64,000 nt of DNA. Source: WHTK01 sp965197795 (lineage in GTDB: Bacteria; Chloroflexota; Dehalococcoidia; DSTF01; WHTK01). A program made the position numbers and the translations under genes. The stretch is taken from the NCBI GenBank assembly GCA_965197795.1, contig OZ240228.1:1240001-1304000 (forward strand), written 5' to 3'. Positions within the stretch are counted from its first letter, which is position 1, and each line of letters begins with the position of its first letter. The notes below the pieces were generated by a model that had not been told where the DNA came from, made no database searches, and was given only the letters and a program-made list of their open reading frames with translations. Below are positions 18,452 to 27,158 of the stretch, in pieces.

Positions 18452-19276
18452 GTGACCAGTTCGGAAAGACCAAAAGAACATAACCTGGCCTTGAGCCCTG
18501 GAATTTCTGACGCAACTCAACCGTCCACCGACCGAGCGACACTTCTGGAACTGGTCGATATATCCGTGCACTTCGGGACTGTAGTAGCCCTCGATGGCGT
18601 ATCGATGGCGGTCCAGCGTGGTGAGGTTGTAGCGGTGATGGGCCCGAATGGAGCCGGGAAGTCCACCGTTCTCAAAGCCGTCATGGGGCTCGCGCCCGTG
18701 GTCGCCGGCAGTGTCTACTGGCGCCAAAAGCTACTGGCAGCCCCCACCCATGAAATAGTGAAGGAAGGCATCTCCTTTGTCCCTCAAGGTAGACGCGTGT
18801 TCACCCACCTCTCCATCGCAGAGAACCTGGAGATGGGCTGCCTCTACCTCAACGATAAGGCGGAGAAAGAGCGCCGCTGGGATTCGGTCATGGATCTCTT
18901 CCCGATCCTGTATCAGAAGCGCCGCGACTTGGCCAGCCAGATGTCCGGTGGCCAGCAACAGATGTTAGCCCTAGGTCGAGGACTCATGGCCAGCCCAGAG
19001 GTGCTGCTGCTCGATGAACCCACACTAGGCCTTGCCCCCAAAGTCGTCACAGAAGTATTTCAGATAGTCTCCCAAATAAGCCAGAAGCTCAATACGACTA
19101 TCCTTCTCGTCGAGCACAACATCAAGGGCGTCTTGGATATCGTCGACCGGGCCTACGTCTTGGACAAGGGTCGCGTCGCACACGAGGGCACACCCCGCTC
19201 AATCCGAGAGACTGATATCCTCACCCAGGTCTTCCTGGGCAGGGTCAACACTGGCCAAGAGGCCGAGGCAGACTAA
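18452..19276 (+). CDS. livF: branched-chain amino acid ABC transporter ATPase, LivF type
   Basis: A 274-residue ATPase with a GTG start. Walker A is GPNGAGKST (64-72), the signature is MSGGQ (164-168) and Walker B is LLLDEP (185-190). It has an extra 30-residue polar N-terminus relative to the usual 235-residue LivF; a later start cannot be excluded. It is the last gene of the liv operon, 39 bp after livG. Confidence 0.94.
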   Translation: MTSSERPKEHNLALSPGISDATQPSTDRATLLELVDISVHFGTVVALDGVSMAVQRGEVVAVMGPNGAGKSTVLKAVMGLAPVVAGSVYWRQKLLAAPTHEIVKEGISFVPQGRRVFTHLSIAENLEMGCLYLNDKAEKERRWDSVMDLFPILYQKRRDLASQMSGGQQQMLALGRGLMASPEVLLLDEPTLGLAPKVVTEVFQIVSQISQKLNTTILLVEHNIKGVLDIVDRAYVLDKGRVAHEGTPRSIRETDILTQVFLGRVNTGQEAEAD

Positions 19277-19502
19277 GGGAACTGGGTAGTCGACATCATC
19301 CCCCCAAGCGGCATCAATCTTGCAAGGCTGCTGCAGCGCCGTCGGTGTTTGGCAGCGTGGCGGGCAGCGGAAAGCATCCCCGAGAAGCAGCGCGCCGATT
19401 GGCGCCGGATGCGCTGATACTACCTGAAGCGCCGCGGATGATGCTGCAAAGGGAGCTCTGACGATAGCCTACGCGCGACTGAGCAAGCAGAATGACCAGC
19501 GT

Positions 19503-19868
19503 GTGGTTTGCGCCCAAATCAGTTGGGGGCGGGAGCTGGGGAGGATTGCCAAAGTGCAACCAGGCAGCCGCTTCGAGCGGTGGTTGATCATGCCGCCGGG
19601 TTGGGTGGCGCGTTACGAAGACAATGTGTGGGTCGTAATGAGGAGGCAACGGCGCAGTGCAGAAGATAGTGGCTTCGGCAAGATGCCCGCGCGGCATGTG
19701 TTCCTCTTCCCCCGTGAAGCCGTATGTCCGGCGTGTGGCTTACTTAACGTCCTCGATACGGGCCCTCTAAGGGTCGAAGGCAAGCACCGTGACGATTACC
19801 GGGAAATACCGACGGACAGGCCGAGAACTCGGCAGCCCGAGATACTCAGATGCTGTGAAATGGGATGA
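19503..19868 (+). CDS. hypothetical protein, at the edge of the decayed element
   Basis: A 121-codon frame. I do not recognise it. A middle stretch reads like real protein (GKMPARHVFLFPREAVCPAC), including one CxxC pair followed by GLLNVLD, suggesting half of a zinc ribbon. It has no clear RBS. It may be a remnant of the element that follows. The flanking 19277-19502 holds nothing I recognise. Confidence 0.35.
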   Translation: MVCAQISWGRELGRIAKVQPGSRFERWLIMPPGWVARYEDNVWVVMRRQRRSAEDSGFGKMPARHVFLFPREAVCPACGLLNVLDTGPLRVEGKHRDDYREIPTDRPRTRQPEILRCCEMG

Positions 19869-20008
19869 AATCGCGCCTGATTGTGGATCGGGCTTGAGAT
19901 CTCCTTGACAAAAGGCCGAGCGTCATGCTGGGAGCAACTTAACTGAATAGCGAGTCCGAACCGAGCGACCAGCCAACTCTGTCCGTCTCTTTCGAGAAGC
20001 CGGAGAGC

Positions 20009-20299
20009 TTGGCGGAGGCCGCTCAATTGGTTCCCGAAAATGAACGATCGCTCCTAGGACGCATCGGGGCCCTCACCTTGCACTCGCAGCACGACACGTT
20101 GAAGACTAGTGCTCCTGGGCACGCGACTGCAGCTGTAACCATCGACGCCCGCCTCTTCGCCGAGATTGACGAACGCGAGCCCAACCTGCCTGAAGCTGAG
20201 CGGCTTCGCCGCCTCAACTATGCACGCAAGGCGCATTTCGCTCGATTAGCGCTCGCGTCGGCAAAGGGCAGAAGCAGGAAGGCTCGGAGGTCCAAATGA
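20009..20299 (+). CDS. small charged protein of integrative elements
   Basis: A 96-residue protein with a C-terminal basic helix (LNYARKAHFARLALASAKGR). This resembles the small uncharacterised proteins that accompany replication and excision genes in actinobacterial-type integrative elements. There the pattern 'PAERARRA..ARKAHFTRLA' is common; this is recall, not a search. It is the only element gene with a fully open frame. An upstream in-frame extension from about 19940 reads as plausible protein, so the true start may be earlier. Confidence 0.5.
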   Translation: MAEAAQLVPENERSLLGRIGALTLHSQHDTLKTSAPGHATAAVTIDARLFAEIDEREPNLPEAERLRRLNYARKAHFARLALASAKGRSRKARRSK

Positions 20300-20446
20300 C
20301 AGGGCGCCAACTTTCCACACCCATCTTGACCAAAAGAACACCGGATCACGAACGGCACTCCCACCCGATGCCGTCGCACTGGAGGTCATTGATGCCGGCG
20401 CCGCCACCGCGACTCGCTGGGGAGGAAGACCTGTGCATCCCTGCCA

Positions 20447-20626
20447 CGCAGGGAGCTTGAGCAGCGTCATGTTTCGTCCGGGCCTATAGAGGAGCACCTA
20501 CGGGCACTCGTCAGGAGGTCTAGAGGCCGACACTCGAAGGGAGAGCTCAAGGCCTTGGCACGGGAGTTCCTGAGACTGTATTTCCCGAGGGCAGCTGAGA
20601 ACGAGGCAGGGATGACGACCTTATAA
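20447..20626 (+). pseudogene. possible C-terminal remnant of an element protein
   Basis: A 59-codon stop-bounded frame without a start reads LEQRHVSSGPIEEHLRALVR and ends RAAENEAGMTTL. Composition looks protein-like and it immediately precedes the HTH remnant. I do not recognise the family. Confidence 0.25.
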
Positions 20627-20666
20627 GAGCGGTGCGTTACTGGAGAGAGAAAGTGGAGCATCGAGC

Positions 20667-20851
20667 ATGACCGAGGACATGACCCCCGAGGATTGACTGG
20701 CACTCAGGCCGGATGAGGTAGCCAAGCGCCTAGGCTGCAGCCGCGCACTCGTTTAGCCTCCGGCGAGATCCCGAGTTTCACCCTCCGCCACTCTTGTTCC
20801 GTGAGCCTGGATGCACTAGGCAAGCTGATGCCTCAGCGCGAGCGAGTCTAG
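20667..20851 (+). pseudogene. AlpA/excisionase-like HTH DNA-binding protein, broken
   Basis: The frame opens MTEDMTPED, hits TGA at 20694, and continues in the same frame as LALRPDEVAKRLGCSRALV, a typical helix-turn-helix. A TAG follows. One frame over, the expected C-terminal half continues as LASGEIPSFTLRHSCSVSLD and ends LGKLMPQRERV. So a MerR/AlpA-type excisionase regulator of about 60 residues has one nonsense change and one small frameshifting deletion near 20754. Such proteins control integrase and excision in phages and satellites. Confidence 0.75.
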
Positions 20852-20935
20852 CGGCGCCATAGGACCGGATAGCACCCAGCGTAGACAGGAGGATCCTGTG
20901 CCTGGGATAACACAAACCTCACCTAGGCCCACAAC

Positions 20936-21867
20936 GTGCACCGAGGCTGGCTGCGCTCAGCCGCGACACCTCGGCCCGGTAACCCACGATGGCTCGACTG
21001 CGCCACGCACGGCGGCATCCACTACACGGAGCCAGACGCGTCGCCGGCGCCGGCGGACACCCAACCGCTCAGCCTCACCGAGCTTGACACGTTCGAAATG
21101 GAAGACGTTGAGGCTCAGTCCATAGATTGGCGCTGGGATGGCCGGCTGGAGTACGGCAAAATCACGCTTCTAGACGGAGACCCAGGCGTCGGCAAAAGTT
21201 GGTGCGTCGCAGTGATTGCCACGGCCGTCACCCTCCGCATCATGATCGGCCAGCGCGGAGGCCAATATGAGCCACGCGACGTGCTCTTACTCTCTGCCGA
21301 AGATGATCCGTCCAACACAATCCGACCGGCAAGATCTGGCTAACCCTGACAGACCATCTCGAAGCGATTGAAATCAAACTTCAGTCGCCAGACAGAGACT
21401 TCGACCTCTTGCCGATTGACCCGTTGATGGCGTACCTCGGAGGCACCGATGGGAATCGTGACATTGATGTACGTGCCACCCGCGGCCCCTTAGCGGAGCT
21501 GGCGGCTAGGTATCACGTAGGCATCCTCCTTGTGAGGCACTTAACTAAAACGCCAAAGGATGCGGCACTCTACCGAGGGGGCGGCTCGATCGCGTTCGCG
21601 GCAGCTGCCCGCGTCGTCCTACTCGCCGGGAGGAATCCGAACGACGCCGGCGAGACACTGATAACCAGCATGAAAAATAACGCAGGCACGGCGGCGCCCA
21701 CTGTCGGATTCAGCGTCAAGACCGGCGAGTTGGTGGTGGAAGTTGATAGGGACGGATGGCCAAGATGGCCAATCAAAACCCCCAAGTTGGCCATGTTACG
21801 AGATTTGGTCATCATAACCCCTCTGACGCCAGTTTTTAGGTACCTCCAGATACGACAGTTACCATAG
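20936..21867 (+). pseudogene. RepA-like AAA+ ATPase of an integrative element, broken
   Basis: The first half (20936-21343) contains Walker A GDPGVGKSW and a Walker-B-like DVLLLSAEDDP. The second half in another frame (from about 21327) reads LLPIDPLMAYLGGTDGNRD, then HVGILLVRHLTKTPKDAALY and GGGSIAFAAAARVVLL, typical of RecA/DnaB-like AAA_25 helicases in plasmids and integrative elements. About 25-30 residues after the Walker B region are missing and the frame is shifted, so the gene is inactive. It would have been the replication initiator or helicase of the element. Confidence 0.8.
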
Positions 21868-21931
21868 CCGAAGATGGCCATCGTCAACAAAATATTGACC
21901 ACCTTACCAGCTACGCACCCCAAGATGGCCA
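21755..21931 (+). repeat. cluster of GATGGCCA direct repeats
   Basis: GATGGCCA occurs at 21755, 21764, 21873 and 21924, with near-copies GTTGGCCA at 21786 and AATGGCCG at 21942. They straddle the end of the ATPase frame. They could be iterons of the element's origin or a coding repeat in the ATPase C-terminus. Confidence 0.55.
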
Positions 21932-22155
21932 GTCCCCAGGAAATGGCCGCCTTAGAAATGACCACCTTGGCTCTTGCAGCCGAGCCTCCAAGAGCTTCAC
22001 GCTCTGGAGAGCGTGGTCTCGACTAGAGGGTGGCGATCTCGGTGCAGGACAGGTCGACTCGCTTCGGATCGTGATGACCCGCCGAGCTAGAGTGTAAGAA
22101 ATCAACGCAAAATATCCCCCTTTTTATTCCTAGCCTCAGCGGAGACGGGGGTCTA

Positions 22156-22375
22156 TTCGTATTTGAGCCCCTATGGAGTTGAATCTGAAGAGCCGCAAAA
22201 ACACGTGAAAAGACCTCAAAAACAGGCCAAACACCACGAAAACGCCTCAAAACAGACCTAAAACGCAACTTCTCGATCACATCGTATCGGCTCATTCGTA
22301 TCTGAGCCAGTCGACTTTGATGCTGGAAAATGCACAAAACACGTTGAAACAGCAGAAGAAGGGGCCTAAAACGCG
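22156..22375 (+). repeat. two tandem modules with phased A-tracts
   Basis: Each module starts with ATTCGTAT(T/C)TGAGCC and ends with CTAAAACGC. In the first, A-tracts are centred near 22199, 22209, 22220, 22230, 22240, 22250 and 22261, a spacing of 10-11 bp. That is the helical repeat, so the DNA is expected to be intrinsically curved. The second module (from 22292) has A-tracts near 22328, 22337, 22348 and 22369. Confidence 0.8.
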
Positions 22376-22400
22376 ATTTTTGATGAGTTAGAAGGGCCTA

Positions 22401-22657
22401 ATGACGGACCTGTTCGTGACCTCTCTGGCCTCATACTGCGTGGAGTGTGCGCGCCTGACCGAGGCCACGAACGCCCTAAAAGCTACGGATTGATGATGGA
22501 GTCGCCTAGCGGGGTGCCGATGCAGAGCCGGTACCTGGCCGTCGCGAACAAGGCGAGGGAGCCGGTGCGGGGCCTCCTGGCCGGGCTCGGCACGCTACCG
22601 GCGGGCCGGAATCGGGTCGCCGGCTACAAGGACGACATTACCACTCTGCAGGGTTAA
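22401..22657 (+). pseudogene. P27-family phage terminase small subunit, frameshifted
   Basis: The first frame from ATG 22401 reads MTDLFVTSLASYCVECARLT then EATNALKAT. The second frame continues YGLMMESPSGVPMQSRYLAV then ANKAREPVRGLLAGLG and ends near PAGRNRVAG. This matches the C-terminal two-thirds of P27-type TerS proteins, where an array of helices is followed by a GNxxQ-N/R-YLAIANKA segment. One frameshift lies near 22490, and the N-terminal zinc/HTH part is missing. TerS redirects packaging in phage satellites. Confidence 0.7.
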
Positions 22658-22681
22658 CAAACCTGCGATGGCCTGCTCGGC

Positions 22682-23116
22682 CTATGAGTTGCTGCCACCG
22701 GCCCAGAGGCGGCACCCGACCTCAAGCGCGAGGACGGTGTACAAGGCGTCGACGACCGGGAAGTAGACAAGATGCGAAGTGATGGCGCCTCCGGTCTCAC
22801 TGCCGGGGTTCAGGGTCCAGAACCATTCCCAGAAGAACAGCATGGTCAGGACGATGGCCGCGTAGTAGACCAGGCTGACTCGCACGTACTCATTGCCGCC
22901 AGCTTCCCAGTCTTGCAGAGCACGTTTCCGCAGAGAGCTCACGACTAGTGTCGCCACCACTCCAACAGCCATAAACCAGTTCATTACTTTCCAGACGGGG
23001 TACTCGGCCGACCCGTCGTGGTACAAAGGGGTCACCATGAGGTGAACTGCCACCGCAAGCCCAGTCCCTACGAGAAAGACTGCTAGAACCCGATTCACTG
23101 TGTCCATGATGGCCAT
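22682..23116 (-). CDS. hypothetical membrane protein, four predicted helices
   Basis: A 144-residue protein not recognised as a known family. Four hydrophobic segments are seen: VLAVFLVGTGLAVAVHLMV, WFMAVGVVATLVVSSL, LVYYAAIVLTMLFFWEWFW and YFPVVDALYTVLALEVGC. I chose the ATG at 23116 because GAAGGAAATGCC precedes it; a longer frame to 23245 lacks an RBS. It is the only undamaged gene inside the decayed element region and is opposite in strand to the remnants. It may be host DNA rather than element cargo. Confidence 0.7.
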   Translation of the reverse strand: MAIMDTVNRVLAVFLVGTGLAVAVHLMVTPLYHDGSAEYPVWKVMNWFMAVGVVATLVVSSLRKRALQDWEAGGNEYVRVSLVYYAAIVLTMLFFWEWFWTLNPGSETGGAITSHLVYFPVVDALYTVLALEVGCRLWAGGSNS

Positions 23117-23356
23117 GGCATTTCCTTCGACTTGATTGACAGGGGTTGGCCCCTTGGGTTCACCAACCACCTTAGAGTACCGGAGGGCGACGGCAGTTTC
23201 GACAAAGCCCACCTTCTCGGTCCTAGTGCATCTGTCTCGAAGCATACAGGGCGGAAGCGTGCCGAGAGGGAGGGGCGGGCCAAAAGTCTAGAGCTCACTC
23301 TCCTGTGGAGCGTGGTAGGTCGGAGCGCGCGTGGTCGCGAAATAAGCTTTCGGGAT

Positions 23357-23460
23357 CAGTTCGTATCTGAGCGCTGCAATTGTGAATCTGAGGGCATGCG
23401 CAAAAACACGTCAAACCAGGCCAAAACACGTCAAAAACGTGCTAAACCAGGCCAAAAATT
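23357..23460 (+). repeat. third phased A-tract module
   Basis: TTCGTATCTGAGC and GAATCTGAGGGC repeat the 22.2-kb modules. They are followed by A-tracts centred near 23404, 23414, 23424, 23435, 23445 and 23456 (10-11 bp apart). CAAAAACACGT is shared with the first module. Confidence 0.8.
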
Positions 23461-23936
23461 GCATTGGACGCATGTGCGGCGCTCCGGATGGGGAGCTTAC
23501 GCCGATAAGGTGCTCGCCCCGTTGTTCGCCGGCTGCCGGTAGCCGTCACGGGCCGATCTCCGCGATGCGTATCCGTTCAACCCGCAGAAGTACTGGTCTA
23601 CTAAGAAAGATCGGCTCGCAATGCTTGTGCCGACCTTCCGCCGAGCAGAGGATCTAAGTCAGGCGTTAGGCAGCAGTTGGGTCAGCCGGGACTTGAGCGC
23701 CCGGCGGAGCAGCCACACCTGCCCTCGCTTCATACGGTCAAGGCTGTCAACAAGGTCTGGCCCTAACACCTAGCGCCACAAGCGGGCGGTCATCTCCCCG
23801 AGAGTCTTTCCGACGGTGCGATTCTTGGCGCTACGGGCGATCCTCTTTGGGTCGCCGGAGCCGATGACCTCCGCATCGCGGACCTTGCGGCTCAACATCC
23901 AAAGTAGGCGACGCAGTTTCAAGTTCGGCCCCCATG

Positions 23937-24165
23937 CTAGCAATAGCAACCGGCTCTGGTCCCCTGCGGTAGCCACCCTGAGCGCGCCCGCTCAGCCTTG
24001 CCGCGCATGGTGCGCTTAGCGATCTTCTCGCGCTCGAACTCGGCGGCGAACGCCTTGACTGAGGGCAGTTGCTGGCCGGTCGCGGTGTCCTCAAACTTCT
24101 CGGTCACGAAGTGGAGCGCGACGCCTCGCTCCTCCATCTCCTCGGCGAGGATCGCGACGTGGGAG
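23937..24165 (-). pseudogene. serine recombinase fragment
   Basis: On the minus strand the frame reads ILAEEMEERGVALHFVTEKF, then LPSVKAFAAEFEREKIAKRT and MRGKAERARSGWLPQGT. This is the end of the resolvase catalytic domain (long helix E) of a large serine recombinase. The N-terminal catalytic serine region and the rest of the C-terminal domain are absent. The downstream frame 23770-23976 is not recognisable as its continuation. Confidence 0.75.
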
Positions 24166-24206
24166 AGATGGGGCGAAGCCGGGCGGGAGTGTTAGCTTCT
24201 TCCATT

Positions 24207-24428
24207 TCCGAGATGGCCGTTAGTTGGACAGGGGATGAAGGCGTCTGTGCCGACGCGGTCCGCCTATCCCTAGCTCTGGAGCGTCCAGTATATGACTGTG
24301 TCTATCTTGCCCTGGCATATCGGATAAGCGCGACACTGGTAACGGCAGACGCCCGTTTGGTAAATGCGCTAGCGGAAACGGAGCACCGTTACACGGTGGT
24401 TACCCTGGACAGCATCGTCATGGAATGA
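24207..24428 (+). pseudogene. VapC-type PIN-domain toxin, C-terminal half
   Basis: The frame shows LALERPVYDCVYLALAYRIS and LVTADARLVNALAETEHRYT, the second half of a PIN ribonuclease with the acidic residues Asp (YDCVYLA) and Asp (TADARL). The 5' half is missing and replaced by the resolvase remnant. No intact VapB lies nearby. Confidence 0.75.
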
Positions 24429-24524
24429 CCTGGGGTCCGGCAAACCGGTATGCGTTGATCATTCGCCCCTGCGCCGCCGGAGCGAGAGACTCAACGGATC
24501 CACTACGCGCTGCGGCGATCGCAT

Positions 24525-24600
24525 ATTAAGCAAAGATCGACAGTCAGGGCGATCCCCAGACTCCGAAGATCGATAGTCGGCTTGTACAGTAGGGCGTGCG
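24525..24600 (-). repeat. serine-recombinase element terminus, copy D
   Basis: ATTAAGCAAAGATCGACAG begins the copy. It continues through CCCAGACTCCGAAGATCGA to about 24594 with the same order as the other copies. Only about 75 bp remain. Confidence 0.75.
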
Positions 24601-24634
24601 GGCCCTGGAGAAAATACGTTAGAAGACAGCGCGC

Positions 24635-24740
24635 ATGAGTCTTTGCCACGTTATCCCGCTGACGCGCGACTTCTCTTCTGCAAGCCCTGCCACAGTCGCA
24701 AGACCGAAGCAAGAAGGCAAGCGGTACCGGTTGGTGGACC
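24635..24740 (+). pseudogene. HNH endonuclease remnant
   Basis: Two overlapping frames read SLCHVIPLTRD and LLFCKPCHSRKTE, the core of a phage-type HNH nuclease (H-x-I-P-L then CxxCHSRKT). The zinc CxxC near the start is lost and the frame shifts at least once. Such genes commonly neighbour terS. Confidence 0.5.
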
Positions 24741-25440
24741 AAAAGTTCCAAGCGCGAGTCGCTGTGGTCGCGTGAGCCCTCTAGTCCTAATCGATTCGTT
24801 GCGCAGGCACCGGCATCAAGCGCGGCAGGTCGCCGGGCAAGTCTAGGCACCACGCGTGTTATGCGCAGCCGCGCTTCAGATCGAGTAGCGTCAGAAGCCG
24901 AGCGCAACTATGATCTTCTTGCCAGTGTGCGCTTCTGGTCTGGTTAACGAGTAGTGGGAATGACATTCTGCCAAGAGTGTAACAGCATTGGCTTTCTTCT
25001 CGTAGCAACTCATAGGTCCTACCCGGGCACAGCCCTAACCTGACGTTGGTCGCTTGTCGCCTAGCAGAGGCTCCCGGCGTGTGCATGATCGTTGGGCCGT
25101 GGTTCCCGTACGGGCTTGGGGATTTGCGCGAGGGCGAGAATTGCCGTTATTGAAGCCTGCGTTTCACGCAAAAAACCCGTGCCGAGGCAATCGTGACAAT
25201 AACGATCGATCACATCTCCTCGATCAACTTCCTCGCCGCTGCGGCTCGAGCGCCTCTCGCCCCTACAAGGAGCTAGCTAGGCATCGTGCGCGGGACCGTG
25301 TCGGCTAGCCTCGCGCACCAGCGATGGTGCCGCTCCGAGCGGTAAGGTAAACTCCCAGCTAGCCCACTGCCGAGGCTGTAGTTAGTGGACGCAAGGTCCA
25401 CCAATCTGATCTGCCCTCCAAAACTGGTCTAGCTAGAGTG
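24741..25440. other. no gene recognised
   Basis: About 700 bp between the HNH remnant and the IS3 remnant. All frames are short and I see no family, hairpin or repeat. It is probably further decayed accessory DNA. Confidence 0.5.
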
Positions 25441-25479
25441 AAAGTCGCTCGGACGATAAGCATCTTCGAGGGTCGACAG

Positions 25480-25545
25480 ATGAGCGGCCGTCGGTACACT
25501 GAGGAGCAGATCATCGTGCGCTCAAGGAGCGGGATGCCGGTGTTT
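25480..25545 (+). pseudogene. IS3-family OrfA start, remnant
   Basis: MSGRRYTEEQII followed, after a two-base slip, by ALKERDAG is the opening of an IS3 OrfA (HTH_Tnp_1). It ends where the decarboxylase leader begins, so an IS fragment forms part of the upstream region of that gene. Confidence 0.6.
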
Positions 25546-25561
25546 GGAGGTTTGTTGTTCC

Positions 25562-26692
25562 ATGAGCAACCCGAGTGTGGAAACCGAAGCACGACTCGAT
25601 GCGATGTTGCGCGATTTTGAGGCATTGAGCCAGCAGCAAGTGGGTTACCCCGCCAACCAGGCCTTTGACTACTCGGCGCTGCTGCCCTTCATGCGGTACA
25701 GCCTCAACAACGTCGGCGATCCCTTTCACGACAGCAACTTCCGCAGCAATACCCACGAGGTGGAGCGTGAGGTCATTACTCGATTCGCCGACTTGATGCA
25801 CTTGGCGCGGGATCAGGCTTGGGGCTACGTCACGTCCGGTGGGACCGAGGGCAACATGTACGGCTTGTACATGGGGCGTGAGCTTTTCCCGGACGGCGTG
25901 GTCTACTTCTCTCAGGACACGCACTATAGCGTCCGCAAGCTTCTACGAGTGCTGAAGACGCGTAACATCATGATAAAGAGCCAGGATAACGGGGAAGTAG
26001 ACTACGAAGACCTCTACGAGACTATACGAATCAATCGTGACGTGCCGGTCGTCTTTGTGGCAAATATAGGCACCACGATGAAAGGCGCCGTGGATGACGT
26101 AAGGCGGGTGCGCGACATCCTAGATGACCTGGCGGTTGCGGACTCCTACATTCATGCGGATGCTGCCCTGGGCGGCATGATTCTGCCTTTCGTAAAGGAA
26201 CCGCAGCCGTACGGGTTCGATGCCGGCTTCGACAGCGTGGCGATCAGTGGGCACAAGCTGATTGGCTCCCCGCTACCTTGTGGGGTCGTGCTGACCAGGC
26301 GTGACTACGCGTCGCGTATCGCACGGTCAATCGAGTTGGTGGGGGTGTTGGACACCACGCTGACGGGGTCTCGTAACGGGCTGACGCCGCTAATTTTGTG
26401 GTACGCGTTCGAGCGCTATGGACTCGATGGTATCGGGAAGGTAGTGACTGATATGTTAGAGGTCGCCGAGTACGCCGTCGCCCGTTTCCAGAGCAGCGGC
26501 ATTGCCGCGTGGCGCAACAAGAACTCGAATACGGTTGTCTTTCCGAGGCCATCGAAGGAGGTTCTCCGCGAGTGGCAGATTGCTCCGTCTGAGGACATCG
26601 CCCACATCATCACCATGCCGCACGTAACGCGTGAGACGGTAGACGCGGTTGTGTATGATTGTGTGAAACAAGAGCAGGCGCAAGCGGACTGA
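25562..26692 (+). CDS. hdc: pyridoxal-dependent histidine decarboxylase family
   Basis: A 376-residue group II PLP decarboxylase, the size of the Morganella-type histidine decarboxylase (about 378). The cofactor lysine is Lys232 in SVAISGHKLIGSP. The PLP-contacting histidine lies in FSQDTHYSVRK (His121) and the aspartate in YIHADAALGG (Asp200). TSGGTEGNMYGLYMGRELFP is the usual phosphate-binding turn. Start M at 25562 has GGAGG eleven bases upstream. It should convert histidine to histamine and CO2; a related substrate such as serine or glutamate is possible. The tandem-ACT gene follows eleven bases after its stop and is certainly co-transcribed. Confidence 0.88.
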   Translation: MSNPSVETEARLDAMLRDFEALSQQQVGYPANQAFDYSALLPFMRYSLNNVGDPFHDSNFRSNTHEVEREVITRFADLMHLARDQAWGYVTSGGTEGNMYGLYMGRELFPDGVVYFSQDTHYSVRKLLRVLKTRNIMIKSQDNGEVDYEDLYETIRINRDVPVVFVANIGTTMKGAVDDVRRVRDILDDLAVADSYIHADAALGGMILPFVKEPQPYGFDAGFDSVAISGHKLIGSPLPCGVVLTRRDYASRIARSIELVGVLDTTLTGSRNGLTPLILWYAFERYGLDGIGKVVTDMLEVAEYAVARFQSSGIAAWRNKNSNTVVFPRPSKEVLREWQIAPSEDIAHIITMPHVTRETVDAVVYDCVKQEQAQAD

Positions 26693-26703
26693 GGAGGATT
26701 GCG

Positions 26704-27096
26704 ATGGAAAGAATCATCGTTATGGTAAAAAACGAACTCGGGGTCATCGCGGATATAACTGGGTTGCTGGCCGAGGCGGACATCAACATATTGACCATGG
26801 ACACCGAGAGTGCCGGTGACAAGGGCACCGTAATCCTGGCAACCGAAGAGAACGGTCGCGCCTTGGACGTGCTGACGAGCACAGGCTTCAACGCGATAAT
26901 CGACGACGCACTGGTCATCAGACTTCCCGACGAGCCGGGCGCTCTTGCAAAGTTATCGGAAAAGTTCAAGCATGCAGAGGTGAACATACAGAGCCTGCAC
27001 ATACTGGGCCGCCACGCCGGCTACACGACAGTCGTCCTGTCCCCCGACGATCGCGCCAAGGCGGAAGCGCTTGTGGACAGCGATTCTATAGTCTGA
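26704..27096 (+). CDS. tandem ACT-domain protein
   Basis: A 130-residue protein of two ACT domains and little else. Domain 1 (about 1-65) begins ERIIVMVKNELGVIADITGLLAEA; its key signature is the GVIADIT turn. Domain 2 (about 70-130) shows LPDEPGALAKLSEKF and VNIQSLHILGRHAGY. The GALAKL/GVIADIT glycines mark the effector-binding interface. Stand-alone ACT pairs bind amino acids and regulate a partner enzyme. Pairing with the decarboxylase (11-bp gap, RBS GAGGA) suggests it senses histidine or the product and tunes that enzyme. That role is inference. Confidence 0.88.
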   Translation: MERIIVMVKNELGVIADITGLLAEADINILTMDTESAGDKGTVILATEENGRALDVLTSTGFNAIIDDALVIRLPDEPGALAKLSEKFKHAEVNIQSLHILGRHAGYTTVVLSPDDRAKAEALVDSDSIV

Positions 27097-27158
27097 GTTT
27101 CAGAGTGAACGAGATGATCGGTGTGGCGGGCCTTATGAACCCGCCAGTCATCACTCAA

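Larger units (their letters stand above)
20000..24740 (+). mobile_element. decayed phage-satellite-like integrative element
   Basis: Over about 4.7 kb the plus strand holds, in order, a small charged element protein, an AlpA/excisionase-type HTH remnant, an AAA+ replication ATPase remnant, a P27-family small-terminase remnant and an HNH remnant. On the minus strand there is a serine-resolvase remnant. Phased A-tract arrays lie at 22.2 and 23.4 kb. This is the gene order of phage-inducible chromosomal islands (regulator/xis, replication, terS). Nearly every gene carries frameshifts or stops, so the element is dead. No integrase gene survives within it. Boundaries are approximate and no direct-repeat att pair was identified. 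Confidence 0.6.

Noticed and set aside
22023..22337. 104-codon minus-strand ORF
   Set aside because: It runs through the phased A-tract arrays, whose periodic sequence explains the open frame.
21755..22380. CRISPR array
   Set aside because: Repeats are only 8 bp or are A-tract modules of ~110 bp, not 25-40 bp repeats with regular spacers, and no cas genes are present.
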